From an uncultured Lachnospiraceae bacterium (GTDB taxonomy: Bacteria; Bacillota; Clostridia; Lachnospirales; Lachnospiraceae): a DNA stretch of 20,022 nt. A program made the translations under genes and the position numbers. Each line of letters begins with the position of its first letter. Within the stretch, counting starts at the first letter, position 1. The notes beneath the pieces are model-generated. The model was not told the origin of the DNA. It did not search any database and saw nothing but the letters and a program-made list of their open reading frames with translations. Positions 11,786 through 20,004 of the stretch are shown piece after piece. The DNA lies in the NCBI GenBank assembly GCA_934402515.1, contig CAKRTZ010000043.1:1-20022 (forward strand). Direction: 5' to 3'.

Positions 11786-12448
11786 TCAGCATCTGCGAAA
11801 ACTACAATGAATCGCTGTACAAGCGGCACAGGTATTGGTGCAGTCTGGACCTGTTCCCTGTTTTAACGATGCTTTAAAAATCACGGATTTGGATGGTATC
11901 AGTACTCCGTAACGATTGTAATCAATGGCCATAAATTGTTTACTTTTCAAATAATCACATGCCTGCAGGATCTGTTGTGAGTCTTCCAGATAATGATATT
12001 CTCCGGGATACCCCAATCCTTCCGCATGTACTGCTTCATTAAATAAGGTATATCCCTTCCGAAGATATTCCATCCCCAGCATTTCCATGCGATAACTCTG
12101 ACTCAGCTGCTGCTTTTCCGTATAATCCTTCTGCAGCCGGTCATAGCCCTCTCCCAGGGTAATTGCCCCAAGTACACTATCCTGTCTGTGTAAAACCATT
12201 TTCCCATAAGGTACTGCCTCCTGCTTTATTTCTTCGGGAAGCGTAAGCAGAATTCCCCGGCATTGCAATACCTCTTCAATCCGCTTTTGTAAAAGAAGAA
12301 ATTCGCTTCGTTCTGTCTCCGGAAAATGAAAATGCTCCATGATAGGTTGCAGTTCTTCGTCCGTCAGTAAAAGTTCAGCTGCCGGAATTTCCCGTCGGAA
12401 ATCCAAAATCCGGTTTTGATCAGTCAATGATGTTGCCGTTTCTTTCAT
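11786..12448 (-). CDS. Protein resembling the B12-dependent methionine synthase reactivation domain
   Basis: A 220-residue soluble protein. The segment LGAITLGEGYDRLQKDY (93-109), LGYPGEYHYLEDSQQI (145-160) and VLIPSKSVIF (182-191) resemble the layout of clostridial stand-alone MetH activation-domain proteins (TLG..vdR, then Gly-Tyr/Pro-Gly, then PSKSV). The C-terminus has a Cys cluster, C203-x3-C207-x2-C210-x4-C215-x4-C220, compatible with a metal or iron-sulfur site. No MetH or B12 gene is nearby. The family call is from memory of motifs and is moderate. It overlaps the end of the DUF308 gene by 29 nt, with AAGGA 8 nt upstream, indicating translational coupling. Confidence 0.55.
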   Translation of the reverse strand: MKETATSLTDQNRILDFRREIPAAELLLTDEELQPIMEHFHFPETERSEFLLLQKRIEEVLQCRGILLTLPEEIKQEAVPYGKMVLHRQDSVLGAITLGEGYDRLQKDYTEKQQLSQSYRMEMLGMEYLRKGYTLFNEAVHAEGLGYPGEYHYLEDSQQILQACDYLKSKQFMAIDYNRYGVLIPSKSVIFKASLKQGTGPDCTNTCAACTAIHCSFRRC

Positions 12449-13007
12449 CCTCCAGATCCTTTACCGTCTGTTTCACACTTTTGGAAACTCTGGAAATAAT
12501 CCAGATATTGGATACACTGTCATAAATGATCAGACCGCCGATCAGCCGAATCAAAACGGTTCCTGCCTCTACTGCGTTGAAAATCAACACCAGTCCCAGC
12601 ACAATAGAAATCAATGCCAGAAGGAGTGCCACCCACCACTTTCCATAGTGTTCCTGTTGAAGGCTGAAAGCACGACCCACTTCTGTCATTCCATGAAGAA
12701 CTACATAGACTCCTGCAATGATAGGGACAATCGCACCGATGCTTCCCGGACTGATCAGAAACCATCCTCCAACTACCAATAGTAAAATGCCCAGCAGTAA
12801 ATGATAGCTGGCTGTGAATCCTGCCATTCTCTCTTTAAAAAACAAAGCAATCTGCACTACCGCCACTGCCAGTACTGCCACACCGATCACCGCACATACC
12901 AGAGTCAGGGATGCCCCCGGCCAGAGAAGTAATACCAGACCGATTATCAGGCCTGCAATGGCTGAAAAATAAGAATTCAACTTTACCTCACGAAATAGTT
13001 CTCTCAT
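12420..13007 (-). CDS. DUF308 / HdeD-type multi-pass membrane protein
   Basis: A 195-residue protein of about six hydrophobic helices arranged as short pairs (for example residues 15-30, 34-57, 68-84, 88-105, 124-142, 148-170). Phrases such as GLIIGLVLLLWPGASL and LLGILLLVVGGWFLISPGS match the DUF308 repeat, found in HdeD acid-resistance proteins. Its function in Firmicutes is unknown. It lies 17 nt after the VanZ-like gene in the same operon, and its 3' end overlaps the next gene. Confidence 0.82.
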   Translation of the reverse strand: MRELFREVKLNSYFSAIAGLIIGLVLLLWPGASLTLVCAVIGVAVLAVAVVQIALFFKERMAGFTASYHLLLGILLLVVGGWFLISPGSIGAIVPIIAGVYVVLHGMTEVGRAFSLQQEHYGKWWVALLLALISIVLGLVLIFNAVEAGTVLIRLIGGLIIYDSVSNIWIISRVSKSVKQTVKDLEDERNGNIID

Positions 13008-13024
13008 AGTGTCTCTGCCTTTCT

Positions 13025-13537
13025 TTATTTTAGTTTATTTTCTGCCTGCATTTCCTTCCCGGATAAATGCTTCCTTCCAACGGTGCGCCGCACCAGATCA
13101 TAGATTCCGTATCCCAGGGCTGCTCCCACGCAGTTCAAAAGAATGTCATCCACATCAAAAGCTCCGAAGGCACTGAATAGCTGAAACAATTCAATTCCCG
13201 ACACACAGATAAAAGAAACCATCAAGGTCTCCCAGAATCTGCGGCAGGTTTTAAACAGCATGGGCAGGAAAATTCCCAGTGGAATAAAGACCACCACATT
13301 TCCCACCAGATTTTCCACGCTGTTGAGCCGGTCTGCATAACGGATATACATGCGTATCGTCTTGAAAAGCGTAAAGTTGGCAGTATCCAGTCCCTCCAGA
13401 ATCACTTCTCTTGTCCAGGTCTGTGTGATCTGGTAAAGTCGCTCAAAGGGATATTTTAGAATCACTACCTTTATCACCAACAGAATGTAAAAAACAAACA
13501 ACCAGATCATCGTCCGGTGTATTCTGTTCTGCTTCAA
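13025..13537 (-). CDS. VanZ-family membrane protein
   Basis: A 170-residue protein with about four membrane helices. Family signatures are ENLVGNVVVFIPLGIFLP near residues 75-92 and the GIELFQLF...FDVDDILLNCVGAALGYG stretch at 116-146. VanZ-like proteins are widespread in Firmicutes. One is linked to teicoplanin resistance, but there is no van cluster here, so a resistance role should not be inferred. The start is TTG and overlaps the engB stop as TTGA. GGAGG is 11 nt upstream, within the end of engB, so translation is probably coupled. Confidence 0.88.
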   Translation of the reverse strand: MKQNRIHRTMIWLFVFYILLVIKVVILKYPFERLYQITQTWTREVILEGLDTANFTLFKTIRMYIRYADRLNSVENLVGNVVVFIPLGIFLPMLFKTCRRFWETLMVSFICVSGIELFQLFSAFGAFDVDDILLNCVGAALGYGIYDLVRRTVGRKHLSGKEMQAENKLK

Positions 13538-14133
13538 ATTGCCTGTTCCTCCCCTAACCAGGAATCAATGAGCTCATACAGTTCCTCTCTTCCCTGTTTG
13601 GTCTCCGATGAGAAAGGGAGCAAAATGGTATCCTTATCCGCTCCGATTCCCTGCCGCAGAATTCCAAGCTGTTTCTGAATCTGGCTTCTTTTAATCTTAT
13701 CCAGCTTCGTGGCAATAATGACCGGTTTATATCCTTGTTTTTTGATCCACTCATACATGATGCAGTCATTTTCCGACGGAGCATGGCGGATATCCAAAAG
13801 AAGGCAGACCGCCCGCAGCTGCTTGGACTGGTGAAGATAATCCTCGATCATCTTGCCCCATTTTGCCTTAATTTCCTCATTTGCCGTGGCATATCCATAG
13901 CCGGGGAGATCCACAAAATAAACCTCATCATTAATATTGTAATAGTTAATGGTCTGTGTCTTTCCCGGACTCTGGCTTGTTCTGGCAAAGGACTTGCGGT
14001 TCATCAGCGCATTGATTAACGAAGACTTACCCACATTACTTTTTCCGGCAAAAGCAATCTCAGGGTGCGTATTGACCGGAATTTTGCTGGTGATTCCCAC
14101 CACTGTTTCCAATTGAATTGTCTTAATTACCAT
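13534..14133 (-). CDS. engB: Ribosome biogenesis GTPase YsxC/EngB
   Basis: A 199-residue cytosolic GTPase needed for 50S ribosomal subunit assembly. Motifs are GKSNVGKS (30-37), the G2-region Thr in GKTQTINYY, G3 DLPGYGYA and G4 TKLDK. The frame reaches back to 14157, but that start lies inside the preceding hairpin. The ATG at 14133 has GAGG 5 nt upstream and matches family length. It follows tig-clpP-clpX, a frequent order in Firmicutes. A terminator-like hairpin sits between clpX and this gene, so its expression may be partly uncoupled from clpX. Confidence 0.96.
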   Translation of the reverse strand: MVIKTIQLETVVGITSKIPVNTHPEIAFAGKSNVGKSSLINALMNRKSFARTSQSPGKTQTINYYNINDEVYFVDLPGYGYATANEEIKAKWGKMIEDYLHQSKQLRAVCLLLDIRHAPSENDCIMYEWIKKQGYKPVIIATKLDKIKRSQIQKQLGILRQGIGADKDTILLPFSSETKQGREELYELIDSWLGEEQAI

Positions 14134-14142
14134 AGATACCTC

Positions 14143-14174
14143 AAAAGGCTGCCTCACAGCTTGCAGGCAGCCTT
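14143..14174 (-). terminator. Terminator-like hairpin between clpX and engB
   Basis: A 10-bp perfect stem AAGGCTGCCT/AGGCAGCCTT (14145-14154 with 14165-14174) is followed on the minus strand by TT and then the engB ribosome binding site GAGG. The T run is short (four including the stem), so termination may be partial. Confidence 0.7.
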
Positions 14175-14185
14175 CTCATGTCAAG

Positions 14186-15445
14186 TTACTTTGCTTTTTT
14201 CATCAATGTTTTGTGAAATACAACAGGTTCACTGGTTCCTTCCACCACACCCTTTGTGATGATACATTCGGAAATGGTTTCATCAGAAGGAATCTGATAC
14301 ATCACATCCATGAGGATATTTTCCATAATGGAACGCAGTCCACGGGCACCTGTTTTACGCTCAAATGCCTTCTCCGCAATCGCTTCCACTGCATCATCCT
14401 CAAAGGATAAGGATACGTGATCAAAATCAAATAATTTCTGATACTGTTTCACAAGAGCATTTTTCGGCTCTTTCAGAATTCGTACCAACGCCGCTTTATC
14501 CAGACCTTCCAGGGATACGTTAATAGGTACCCGGCCAACAAACTCCGGAATCAGTCCGAATTTCACTAAATCCTGAGGGGTTACCTCCTGTAACAGTTCA
14601 CTGAACGCTTTGGTGGAACGATCCGAAATTTCAGAATTAAATCCGATTGATTTGCGGTTCAATCTTGCTTCCACGATTTTCTCCAGACCGTCAAAAGCAC
14701 CTCCGCAGATAAATAAAATATTAGAGGTATCAATCTGGATCATTTCCTGATGAGGATGCTTACGGCCTCCCTGTGGCGGAACATTGGCTACCGTTCCCTC
14801 CACAATTTTCAGAAGAGCCTGCTGCACACCCTCACCGGATACATCTCTGGTGATGGATACATTCTCACTTTTTTTGGTGATCTTATCAATTTCATCAATA
14901 TATACGATACCATACTGTGCCCGTTCTACATCATAGTCAGCCGCCTGAATCAGCTTTAACAGTATGTTCTCTACATCTTCGCCCACATAACCGGCCTCGG
15001 TCAGTGTGGTTGCATCCGCAATGGCAAAAGGTACGTTAATAATTTTTGCCAGTGTCTGTGCCAGATAGGTCTTTCCGGATCCGGTGGGGCCTACCATGAT
15101 AATATTACTTTTCTGTAATTCCACATCGTCTGTATTATGTTTGGCTGTGACACGTTTGTAATGATTGTATACAGCCACAGACAGTACCTTTTTGGCATAG
15201 TCCTGCCCAATTACATAATCATCCAGGAATTCCTTGATTTCTACCGGCTTAAGCAGATTGATCTCAAGGGATGTTGATGCCTTCTCGTCGTCTTCATATT
15301 CCTCTTCAATAATATCCGAGCAAATATCAACGCACTCGTCACAAATATACACACCGGCAGGTCCGGCAATGAGCTTGCGGACCTGATCCTGTGTCTTATT
15401 GCAAAAGGAACATCTTACTTTATCGTCAGAATTTCTTCCTGCCAT
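14186..15445 (-). CDS. clpX: ATP-dependent protease specificity subunit ClpX
   Basis: A 419-residue AAA+ unfoldase that feeds substrates to ClpP. The N-terminal zinc domain has Cys12, Cys15, Cys35 and Cys38. Walker A is GPTGSGKT (119-126), the pore loop GYVG (152-155), and Walker B IVYIDEID with Asp184-Glu185. The IGF loop for ClpP docking is visible as SIGFNSE. The C-terminal small domain is complete (GARGLRSIMENILMDVMY). AGGAG lies 10 nt before the ATG. It is 26 nt downstream of clpP. Confidence 0.99.
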   Translation of the reverse strand: MAGRNSDDKVRCSFCNKTQDQVRKLIAGPAGVYICDECVDICSDIIEEEYEDDEKASTSLEINLLKPVEIKEFLDDYVIGQDYAKKVLSVAVYNHYKRVTAKHNTDDVELQKSNIIMVGPTGSGKTYLAQTLAKIINVPFAIADATTLTEAGYVGEDVENILLKLIQAADYDVERAQYGIVYIDEIDKITKKSENVSITRDVSGEGVQQALLKIVEGTVANVPPQGGRKHPHQEMIQIDTSNILFICGGAFDGLEKIVEARLNRKSIGFNSEISDRSTKAFSELLQEVTPQDLVKFGLIPEFVGRVPINVSLEGLDKAALVRILKEPKNALVKQYQKLFDFDHVSLSFEDDAVEAIAEKAFERKTGARGLRSIMENILMDVMYQIPSDETISECIITKGVVEGTSEPVVFHKTLMKKAK

Positions 15446-15471
15446 GTTCCAATAACTCCTTTATATGAGCA

Positions 15472-16071
15472 CTACTTTGTTTCCATGCTCCTTCTGTCGA
15501 GAATCACTTCATCGATCAGACCATATTCCTTGGCTTCCTGAGCAGTCTTCCAGTTATCACGCTCGGTATCAGCTGCAATGGTCTCATAATCCTTGCCGGT
15601 ATTCTCCGCCATAATATGATTCAGCCGCTCTCTCATACGCAGAATATGCTTTGCTGCAATATCAATCTCCGTAGCCTGACCCTGGGAACCACCGGAGGGC
15701 TGATGAATCATGATCTCTGCATTGGGAAGTGCAAAACGTTTGCCCTTTGTGCCTCCTGCAAGCAGAAATGCGCCCATGCTGGCTGCCATACCGATGCAGA
15801 TCGTGGAAACATCACATTTGATATACTGCATGGTATCATAGATAGCCATACCGGAGGTGATCACACCGCCGGGGGAATTGATATAAAGCTGGATATCCTT
15901 TTCCGGATCCTCAGCCTCCAGGAAAAGAAGCTGTGCAACTACAAGGCTTGCAGTTGTCTCATTAACTTCCTCTCCCAGGAAAATGATACGGTCTTTTAAT
16001 AATCTGGAATAAATATCATAGGAACGTTCACCCTTGCTGGTCTGTTCCACTACATACGGCATTGATGCCAT
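15472..16071 (-). CDS. clpP: ATP-dependent Clp protease proteolytic subunit
   Basis: A 199-residue self-compartmentalising serine peptidase. The catalytic triad is Ser98 (GMAASMG), His123 (MIHQPSGG) and Asp172 (ERDNW). The N-terminal segment and the handle helix are of normal length. GGAGGAG lies 6 nt before the ATG. The gene starts 3 nt after the tig stop, so the two are tightly linked. Confidence 0.99.
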   Translation of the reverse strand: MASMPYVVEQTSKGERSYDIYSRLLKDRIIFLGEEVNETTASLVVAQLLFLEAEDPEKDIQLYINSPGGVITSGMAIYDTMQYIKCDVSTICIGMAASMGAFLLAGGTKGKRFALPNAEIMIHQPSGGSQGQATEIDIAAKHILRMRERLNHIMAENTGKDYETIAADTERDNWKTAQEAKEYGLIDEVILDRRSMETK

Positions 16072-16074
16072 GGA

Positions 16075-17418
16075 TTACTCCTCCTTTGCTTCATCCTCCG
16101 CTGCTGCTTTGGATGCCTTGGTTGCTCTGGGTTTGCTTTCTTTTGCGTTTTCTACCACATAGTCAACAGCTTTCTGGACAGCTAAGTCTTTCTTAATCTG
16201 TTTCTTCTCGCTGTCGCCCATCATCTCTTTAATCTTGTCTAACTCCATCTGATAGGAATCAGCCATCTTCTTCAGTTCTGCTTCTACTTCTTCTTCGGTT
16301 ACTTCAAAGTTCTCAGCGTCAGCAATTGCCTCTAATACCAGTCTGGACTGAATGCGTTTCTCTGCTGCGGGTCTGAGCTGCTCTAACATCTTGTCCAGAG
16401 TCATGCCGGTAAACTGCATGTACTGCTCCATGGACAATCCCTGCATCTGCAGTCTGCGTGCGAAATCGTCTACCATCTGTCTCTGCTGGGTCATCAGCAT
16501 AGCCTCAGGGATATCCATCTCGGAATCCTTAATGATTGCCTCGATTGCCTCATCCTCTTTTTTGCTCTTTGCATCTAAGATCTTCTTGTCCTGGAGAGAC
16601 TGTCTCACATCTGCCTTGTACTCATCCATGGTATCAAACTCAGACACCTCAGATGCGAACTCGTCGTTTAACTCAGGCAGTTCTTTCTCTTTGATTTCTT
16701 TTACGGTACATTTGAAGGTTGCAGGCTTTCCGGCCAGTTCCTCTGCATGGTACTCCTCAGGGAAAGTTACGTTTACTTCTACTTCCTTGCCGATTTCAGC
16801 GCCTACTAACTGCTCCTCGAAACCGGGAATAAATGCGCCGGAACCGATGGTCAGGGAATAGTTCTCACCTTTGCCGCCTTCAAAAGCAACACCGTCTACA
16901 AAACCTTCAAAGTCAATGACAGTGTCATCGCCATCCTTTACGGGACGGTCTTCTACATTGATGGTTCTTGCGCTCTTTTCGCGTTCTTTGTTGATTTCTG
17001 CATCCACTTCCTCATCGGTAACGGTTGTGTCAATCTTGTCAACTTTTACACCTTTGTATTTGCCAAGTTTTACTTCCGGTTTCAGTGCAACTTCTGCAGT
17101 GAAGATAAAAGGCTTGCCGGACTCAATCTGTACTACATCAACCTTGGGAGTGGAAACAATTTCTTCCTCACATTCAGCCAGTGCTTTGTCGTAAGCATCG
17201 GGAATCAGGGAATTTGCTGCATCTTCGTAGAAAACGCCAACACCATACATGCTCTCAATCATTTTACGGGGTGCTTTACCCTTACGGAAACCAGGGATAG
17301 TGATTTTGTTTTTCTGTTTCTGGTAAGCTTCTTCGATTGCTTTCTCAAACTGGTCAGCATCTACCTCAATGGTAAGCTTCGCCATGTTATTTTCTAATTT
17401 TTCTACCTGTAAACTCAT
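16075..17418 (-). CDS. tig: Trigger factor, ribosome-associated chaperone and prolyl isomerase
   Basis: A 447-residue chaperone that binds nascent chains at the ribosome exit. The ribosome-binding loop GFRKGKAP (43-50) is intact. A central FKBP-type isomerase domain follows (around residues 160-245, DGDDTVIDFEGFVDG onward), then a helical C-terminal domain with an acidic/Ala tail. AGGAGG is 8 nt before the ATG. First gene of tig-clpP-clpX. Confidence 0.98.
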   Translation of the reverse strand: MSLQVEKLENNMAKLTIEVDADQFEKAIEEAYQKQKNKITIPGFRKGKAPRKMIESMYGVGVFYEDAANSLIPDAYDKALAECEEEIVSTPKVDVVQIESGKPFIFTAEVALKPEVKLGKYKGVKVDKIDTTVTDEEVDAEINKEREKSARTINVEDRPVKDGDDTVIDFEGFVDGVAFEGGKGENYSLTIGSGAFIPGFEEQLVGAEIGKEVEVNVTFPEEYHAEELAGKPATFKCTVKEIKEKELPELNDEFASEVSEFDTMDEYKADVRQSLQDKKILDAKSKKEDEAIEAIIKDSEMDIPEAMLMTQQRQMVDDFARRLQMQGLSMEQYMQFTGMTLDKMLEQLRPAAEKRIQSRLVLEAIADAENFEVTEEEVEAELKKMADSYQMELDKIKEMMGDSEKKQIKKDLAVQKAVDYVVENAKESKPRATKASKAAAEDEAKEE

Positions 17419-17436
17419 TTTACATTCCTCCTAGTG

Positions 17437-17466
17437 ATATCCGTGACCCATTTTTTTACATGGTCA
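17437..17466 (-). other. Leader hairpin of tig
   Basis: GTGACC and GGTCAC form a 6-bp stem around an A-rich loop in the tig leader, between the promoter and the ribosome binding site. The loop contains the A/T run, so it does not look like a terminator. No known regulatory RNA is recognised. Confidence 0.3.
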
Positions 17467-17479
17467 CAGTCATTGTAAG

Positions 17480-17485
17480 ATTATA
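17480..17485 (-). promoter_or_regulatory. Extended -10 promoter of tig-clpP-clpX
   Basis: Minus-strand TGCTATAAT is a perfect -10 with an extended TGn. The -35 position (TGGAAT) is poor and lies inside the 3' end of the ABC fusion gene. No CtsR heptanucleotide repeat (GGTCAAA) was noticed in the leader. Confidence 0.7.
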
Positions 17486-17493
17486 GCATAGGC

Positions 17494-18888
17494 TTAGGAA
17501 AAATTCCAGTTTTTTTTGAGAATCTCTGCCTGTAACAGCGCTGTTTCCTCCCTCTTGTGGGTGATGCACAAAAGCAGACGGCCTTTTTGATGTTTTTTGA
17601 TAAAATCCGCCGCTTTTTTCCGCGTATTTTCATCCATTCCGTTAAAGGGTTCATCCAGCAGAAGTACTGATGCCGATGAGAGCATGCAGCGAAGCACTTC
17701 CGCCCTTCGTCCCATTCCTAAACTGTACTGTCCCAGCGGTTTCTGCAGTTCCGCCTCCGACAACAGTTCCCGGCATGCGGTCTCTGCTTCTGTCCCGGCA
17801 ATTCCTGCCAGTTTCAGATTCTCCTCCAGGGTCAGGGTTTCCACAAACCGTTCTTCCTCAAAGGCAAGGGCAGTGTCCGGAATTTCTTCCTCCCCCTGTC
17901 CGTTGCTCCAGCACACAGAACCGGCATCCGCCTTTTCCAAACCCGCCAGTATCCGGAACAGGGTGGTTTTTCCAGCCCCGGACGGCTCCATCAGCGCATA
18001 GGTGCCTCCTGCCGGAAAAGTCATATGGAGTGCCTGCTTTCCCCACAAGGCTTTTTCCCCGTAGGACTTCTGCAGTCCCGTTATCTGCAGCATGCCGTTC
18101 TTTTGCGGGGCGTTCTGGACTCTGGAACTCCCCCGGATGGAAACATGCACCGTAAATGCCCAGTCCAGAAGGCTTACTATGAGTCTGCCCGTGAACCAGC
18201 TCATACAGACCAGTCCCACCGTCCAGGCAAACAGTTCCGCCGTATTTAAATATACCTTTGCCAGGTAAATCTGCTCTCCGATGGAATAAGCCGGAAGTCC
18301 GATAACCTCCGCTGCCACTCCAGCTTTCCAGGCGTTTCCCACGGATGCCCGGGCAGCGCCCCGAATGTGGGAATGCATCGCCGGGCGGTAAAGATACATG
18401 GCTTTATCCCGCCTGCAGAAATGATATACCTGTGCCATCTCCAGCAGCTTTCCATCCACATCCCGGATGCCTGCCATGGTCTGGAAATACAGATTGGGAA
18501 AAACAATCACAAAGGTGATGATCACCGTGAGGGAATTCGAACCGTACCAGATGAGTAAAAGCACGGCATAGCATGCCACGGGAATGGCCTGGAGCACCGC
18601 CACCGGAAACTGTAGAAGTTCCTCCAGACAGGAAGAAAAGGCTGCCAGAATGCCCAGTCCGGTTCCCAGGGCAAAGGCCAGCAGAATTCCGGTGAGAATC
18701 CGTCCGGTGGAAAAAAGCAGCACCTTCCAGAAGTCTGCCGTCACCACCAGTCCTGCCAGTGTCTTTCCCACCTGAAGTGGACTTGCAAAGAGAATAGGCT
18801 GTCTGATTCCCAGGGCAAGAACCTGCCACACTAAAAGCCAAAAAACTAACATTCCAACTTTTCGCAGATGGAATTTTCCTTTGTTCAT
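17494..18888 (-). CDS. Single-chain ABC transporter: SsuC-type permease fused to an ATPase domain
   Basis: A polypeptide of 464-465 residues. Residues 1-250 are a permease of the nitrate/sulfonate/taurine type with about six helices and an EAA-like loop (EMAQVYHFCRRDKAMYLYRPAM near 151-172). A short linker leads to an ATPase domain at 267-465: Walker A EPSGAGKTT (302-310), Walker B VLLLDEP (409-415) and H-loop His445. Two motifs are unusual. The Q-loop position reads AFEEERF where FQExRL is expected, and the signature reads SLGMGRR where LSGGMxQR is expected. The pump presumably imports a small anion or thiamine-precursor-like solute delivered by the lipoprotein encoded upstream. An in-frame TTG one codon earlier (18891) is also possible. 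GGAG lies 11 nt before the ATG. The start falls 3 nt after the upstream stop. Confidence 0.9.
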   Translation of the reverse strand: MNKGKFHLRKVGMLVFWLLVWQVLALGIRQPILFASPLQVGKTLAGLVVTADFWKVLLFSTGRILTGILLAFALGTGLGILAAFSSCLEELLQFPVAVLQAIPVACYAVLLLIWYGSNSLTVIITFVIVFPNLYFQTMAGIRDVDGKLLEMAQVYHFCRRDKAMYLYRPAMHSHIRGAARASVGNAWKAGVAAEVIGLPAYSIGEQIYLAKVYLNTAELFAWTVGLVCMSWFTGRLIVSLLDWAFTVHVSIRGSSRVQNAPQKNGMLQITGLQKSYGEKALWGKQALHMTFPAGGTYALMEPSGAGKTTLFRILAGLEKADAGSVCWSNGQGEEEIPDTALAFEEERFVETLTLEENLKLAGIAGTEAETACRELLSEAELQKPLGQYSLGMGRRAEVLRCMLSSASVLLLDEPFNGMDENTRKKAADFIKKHQKGRLLLCITHKREETALLQAEILKKNWNFS

Positions 18889-18891
18889 CAA

Positions 18892-20004
18892 TTATTCTGC
18901 TCCATAGTATAAATCATCCCACAAAGTATCTTCCGGCGGGGTGGAAGGATTTCCCACCACCTGGGGATTTGCTTCGTATAAAGTGCGGAAATACCCGGTT
19001 AGTGCCTGTTTCATCTCTGCTCCGGTGATGCATACCAAATTGCAGTTTGGAATGGCTTTCTGGGCAATGGGCTCCTTGGCGATAATCTCTTTCTCCACCG
19101 CCCAGGCTGCTGCCTGTTCCACATTTTCATTTACATAAACAACGGATTTCTCATGGTCTGCAAGGAAAGCCTCCACTGCCTCGGGGTGTTCCTCAATAAA
19201 TGCCTTCGTTGCCACCGTCACTCCGGTAACCAGGCTGCTGCCATCCTGCTGTACTTTCTCCCATTCTTTTGTTAAATCCAGTACTACCTGAAGGTTTGCA
19301 TTCTGGGCACAGGCTGCGGTGACAAAGGGCTGGGGTAACACGCCCACTGCGGCTTTTCCCTGTTGCTCTTCGGCTGCCAGAACGGCTGCCACCTCCGTTG
19401 CCTCGGTTTTGTATTCCAAGGTCACCTCATCGGCGCTGATTCCATTTGCCTCTAAGAGATACTGTAATACGATGTCAGGGCTGGTTCCCTTTCCGGTGAG
19501 ATAAATGGTGCGTCCCTTTAAATCCTCCACACTATTGATCTCTCCATCATTGCTTACCATATAGAGAACACCCAGGGTGTTTACATCAATGATCTGTAAT
19601 TCCGCGTTGCTGCTCCAGTATAAAACCGCTGCCAGATTGGCGGGAATCAGGGCAATGTCCAAATCCCCCTTTACTAACATTCCTGTCAGTTCATCTGCCT
19701 GGGTTGCCATGGTAAATGTATAATGATTGCCGGAGGCATTCATCAGTTCCAGAAGCCCGATGGTCGTTGGGCCTTTTAAGGAGCCCACCCGTACTTCGTT
19801 CAGCTCCGTATCTGCTGTTTCTGCCACGATTTCCTCATCACTTTCCGTTTCCGGTTCTGCCACCGTTTCCTTCGTCTCTTCCCCGGTGGTTTCCACCGCA
19901 ATCGGCTCTGTTTCCCCGGAGGGCTGTGTAGTGTTTCCGCATCCGGCCAGCAGTACCGCCGCCAAGCCCAATGTAAGTAGTGTTTTGGTAAATTTTTTCA
20001 TCAT
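18892..20004 (-). CDS. ABC transporter substrate-binding lipoprotein (NMT1/SsuA-like)
   Basis: A 370-residue lipoprotein. The signal peptide ends in the lipobox LLAGC (Cys22 counted from the first Met). A low-complexity Glu/Thr linker (about 25-68) precedes a periplasmic-binding fold: VRVGSLKGPTTIGLLELM, GDLDIALIPANLAAVLYW, LKGRTIYLTGKGTSPDIVLQYLL and VGVLPQPFVTAA. These are typical of the nitrate/sulfonate/taurine/thiamine-precursor group, and the true ligand cannot be assigned. AAGGA is 6 nt before the first of two ATGs. It is co-transcribed with the fused permease-ATPase. The promoter is outside the window. Confidence 0.93.
   Translation of the reverse strand: MMKKFTKTLLTLGLAAVLLAGCGNTTQPSGETEPIAVETTGEETKETVAEPETESDEEIVAETADTELNEVRVGSLKGPTTIGLLELMNASGNHYTFTMATQADELTGMLVKGDLDIALIPANLAAVLYWSSNAELQIIDVNTLGVLYMVSNDGEINSVEDLKGRTIYLTGKGTSPDIVLQYLLEANGISADEVTLEYKTEATEVAAVLAAEEQQGKAAVGVLPQPFVTAACAQNANLQVVLDLTKEWEKVQQDGSSLVTGVTVATKAFIEEHPEAVEAFLADHEKSVVYVNENVEQAAAWAVEKEIIAKEPIAQKAIPNCNLVCITGAEMKQALTGYFRTLYEANPQVVGNPSTPPEDTLWDDLYYGAE

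Noticed and set aside
13025..13537. Glycopeptide resistance from the VanZ-like gene
   Set aside because: No vanHAX or vanRS genes are present. VanZ-family proteins are common in Firmicutes without resistance.
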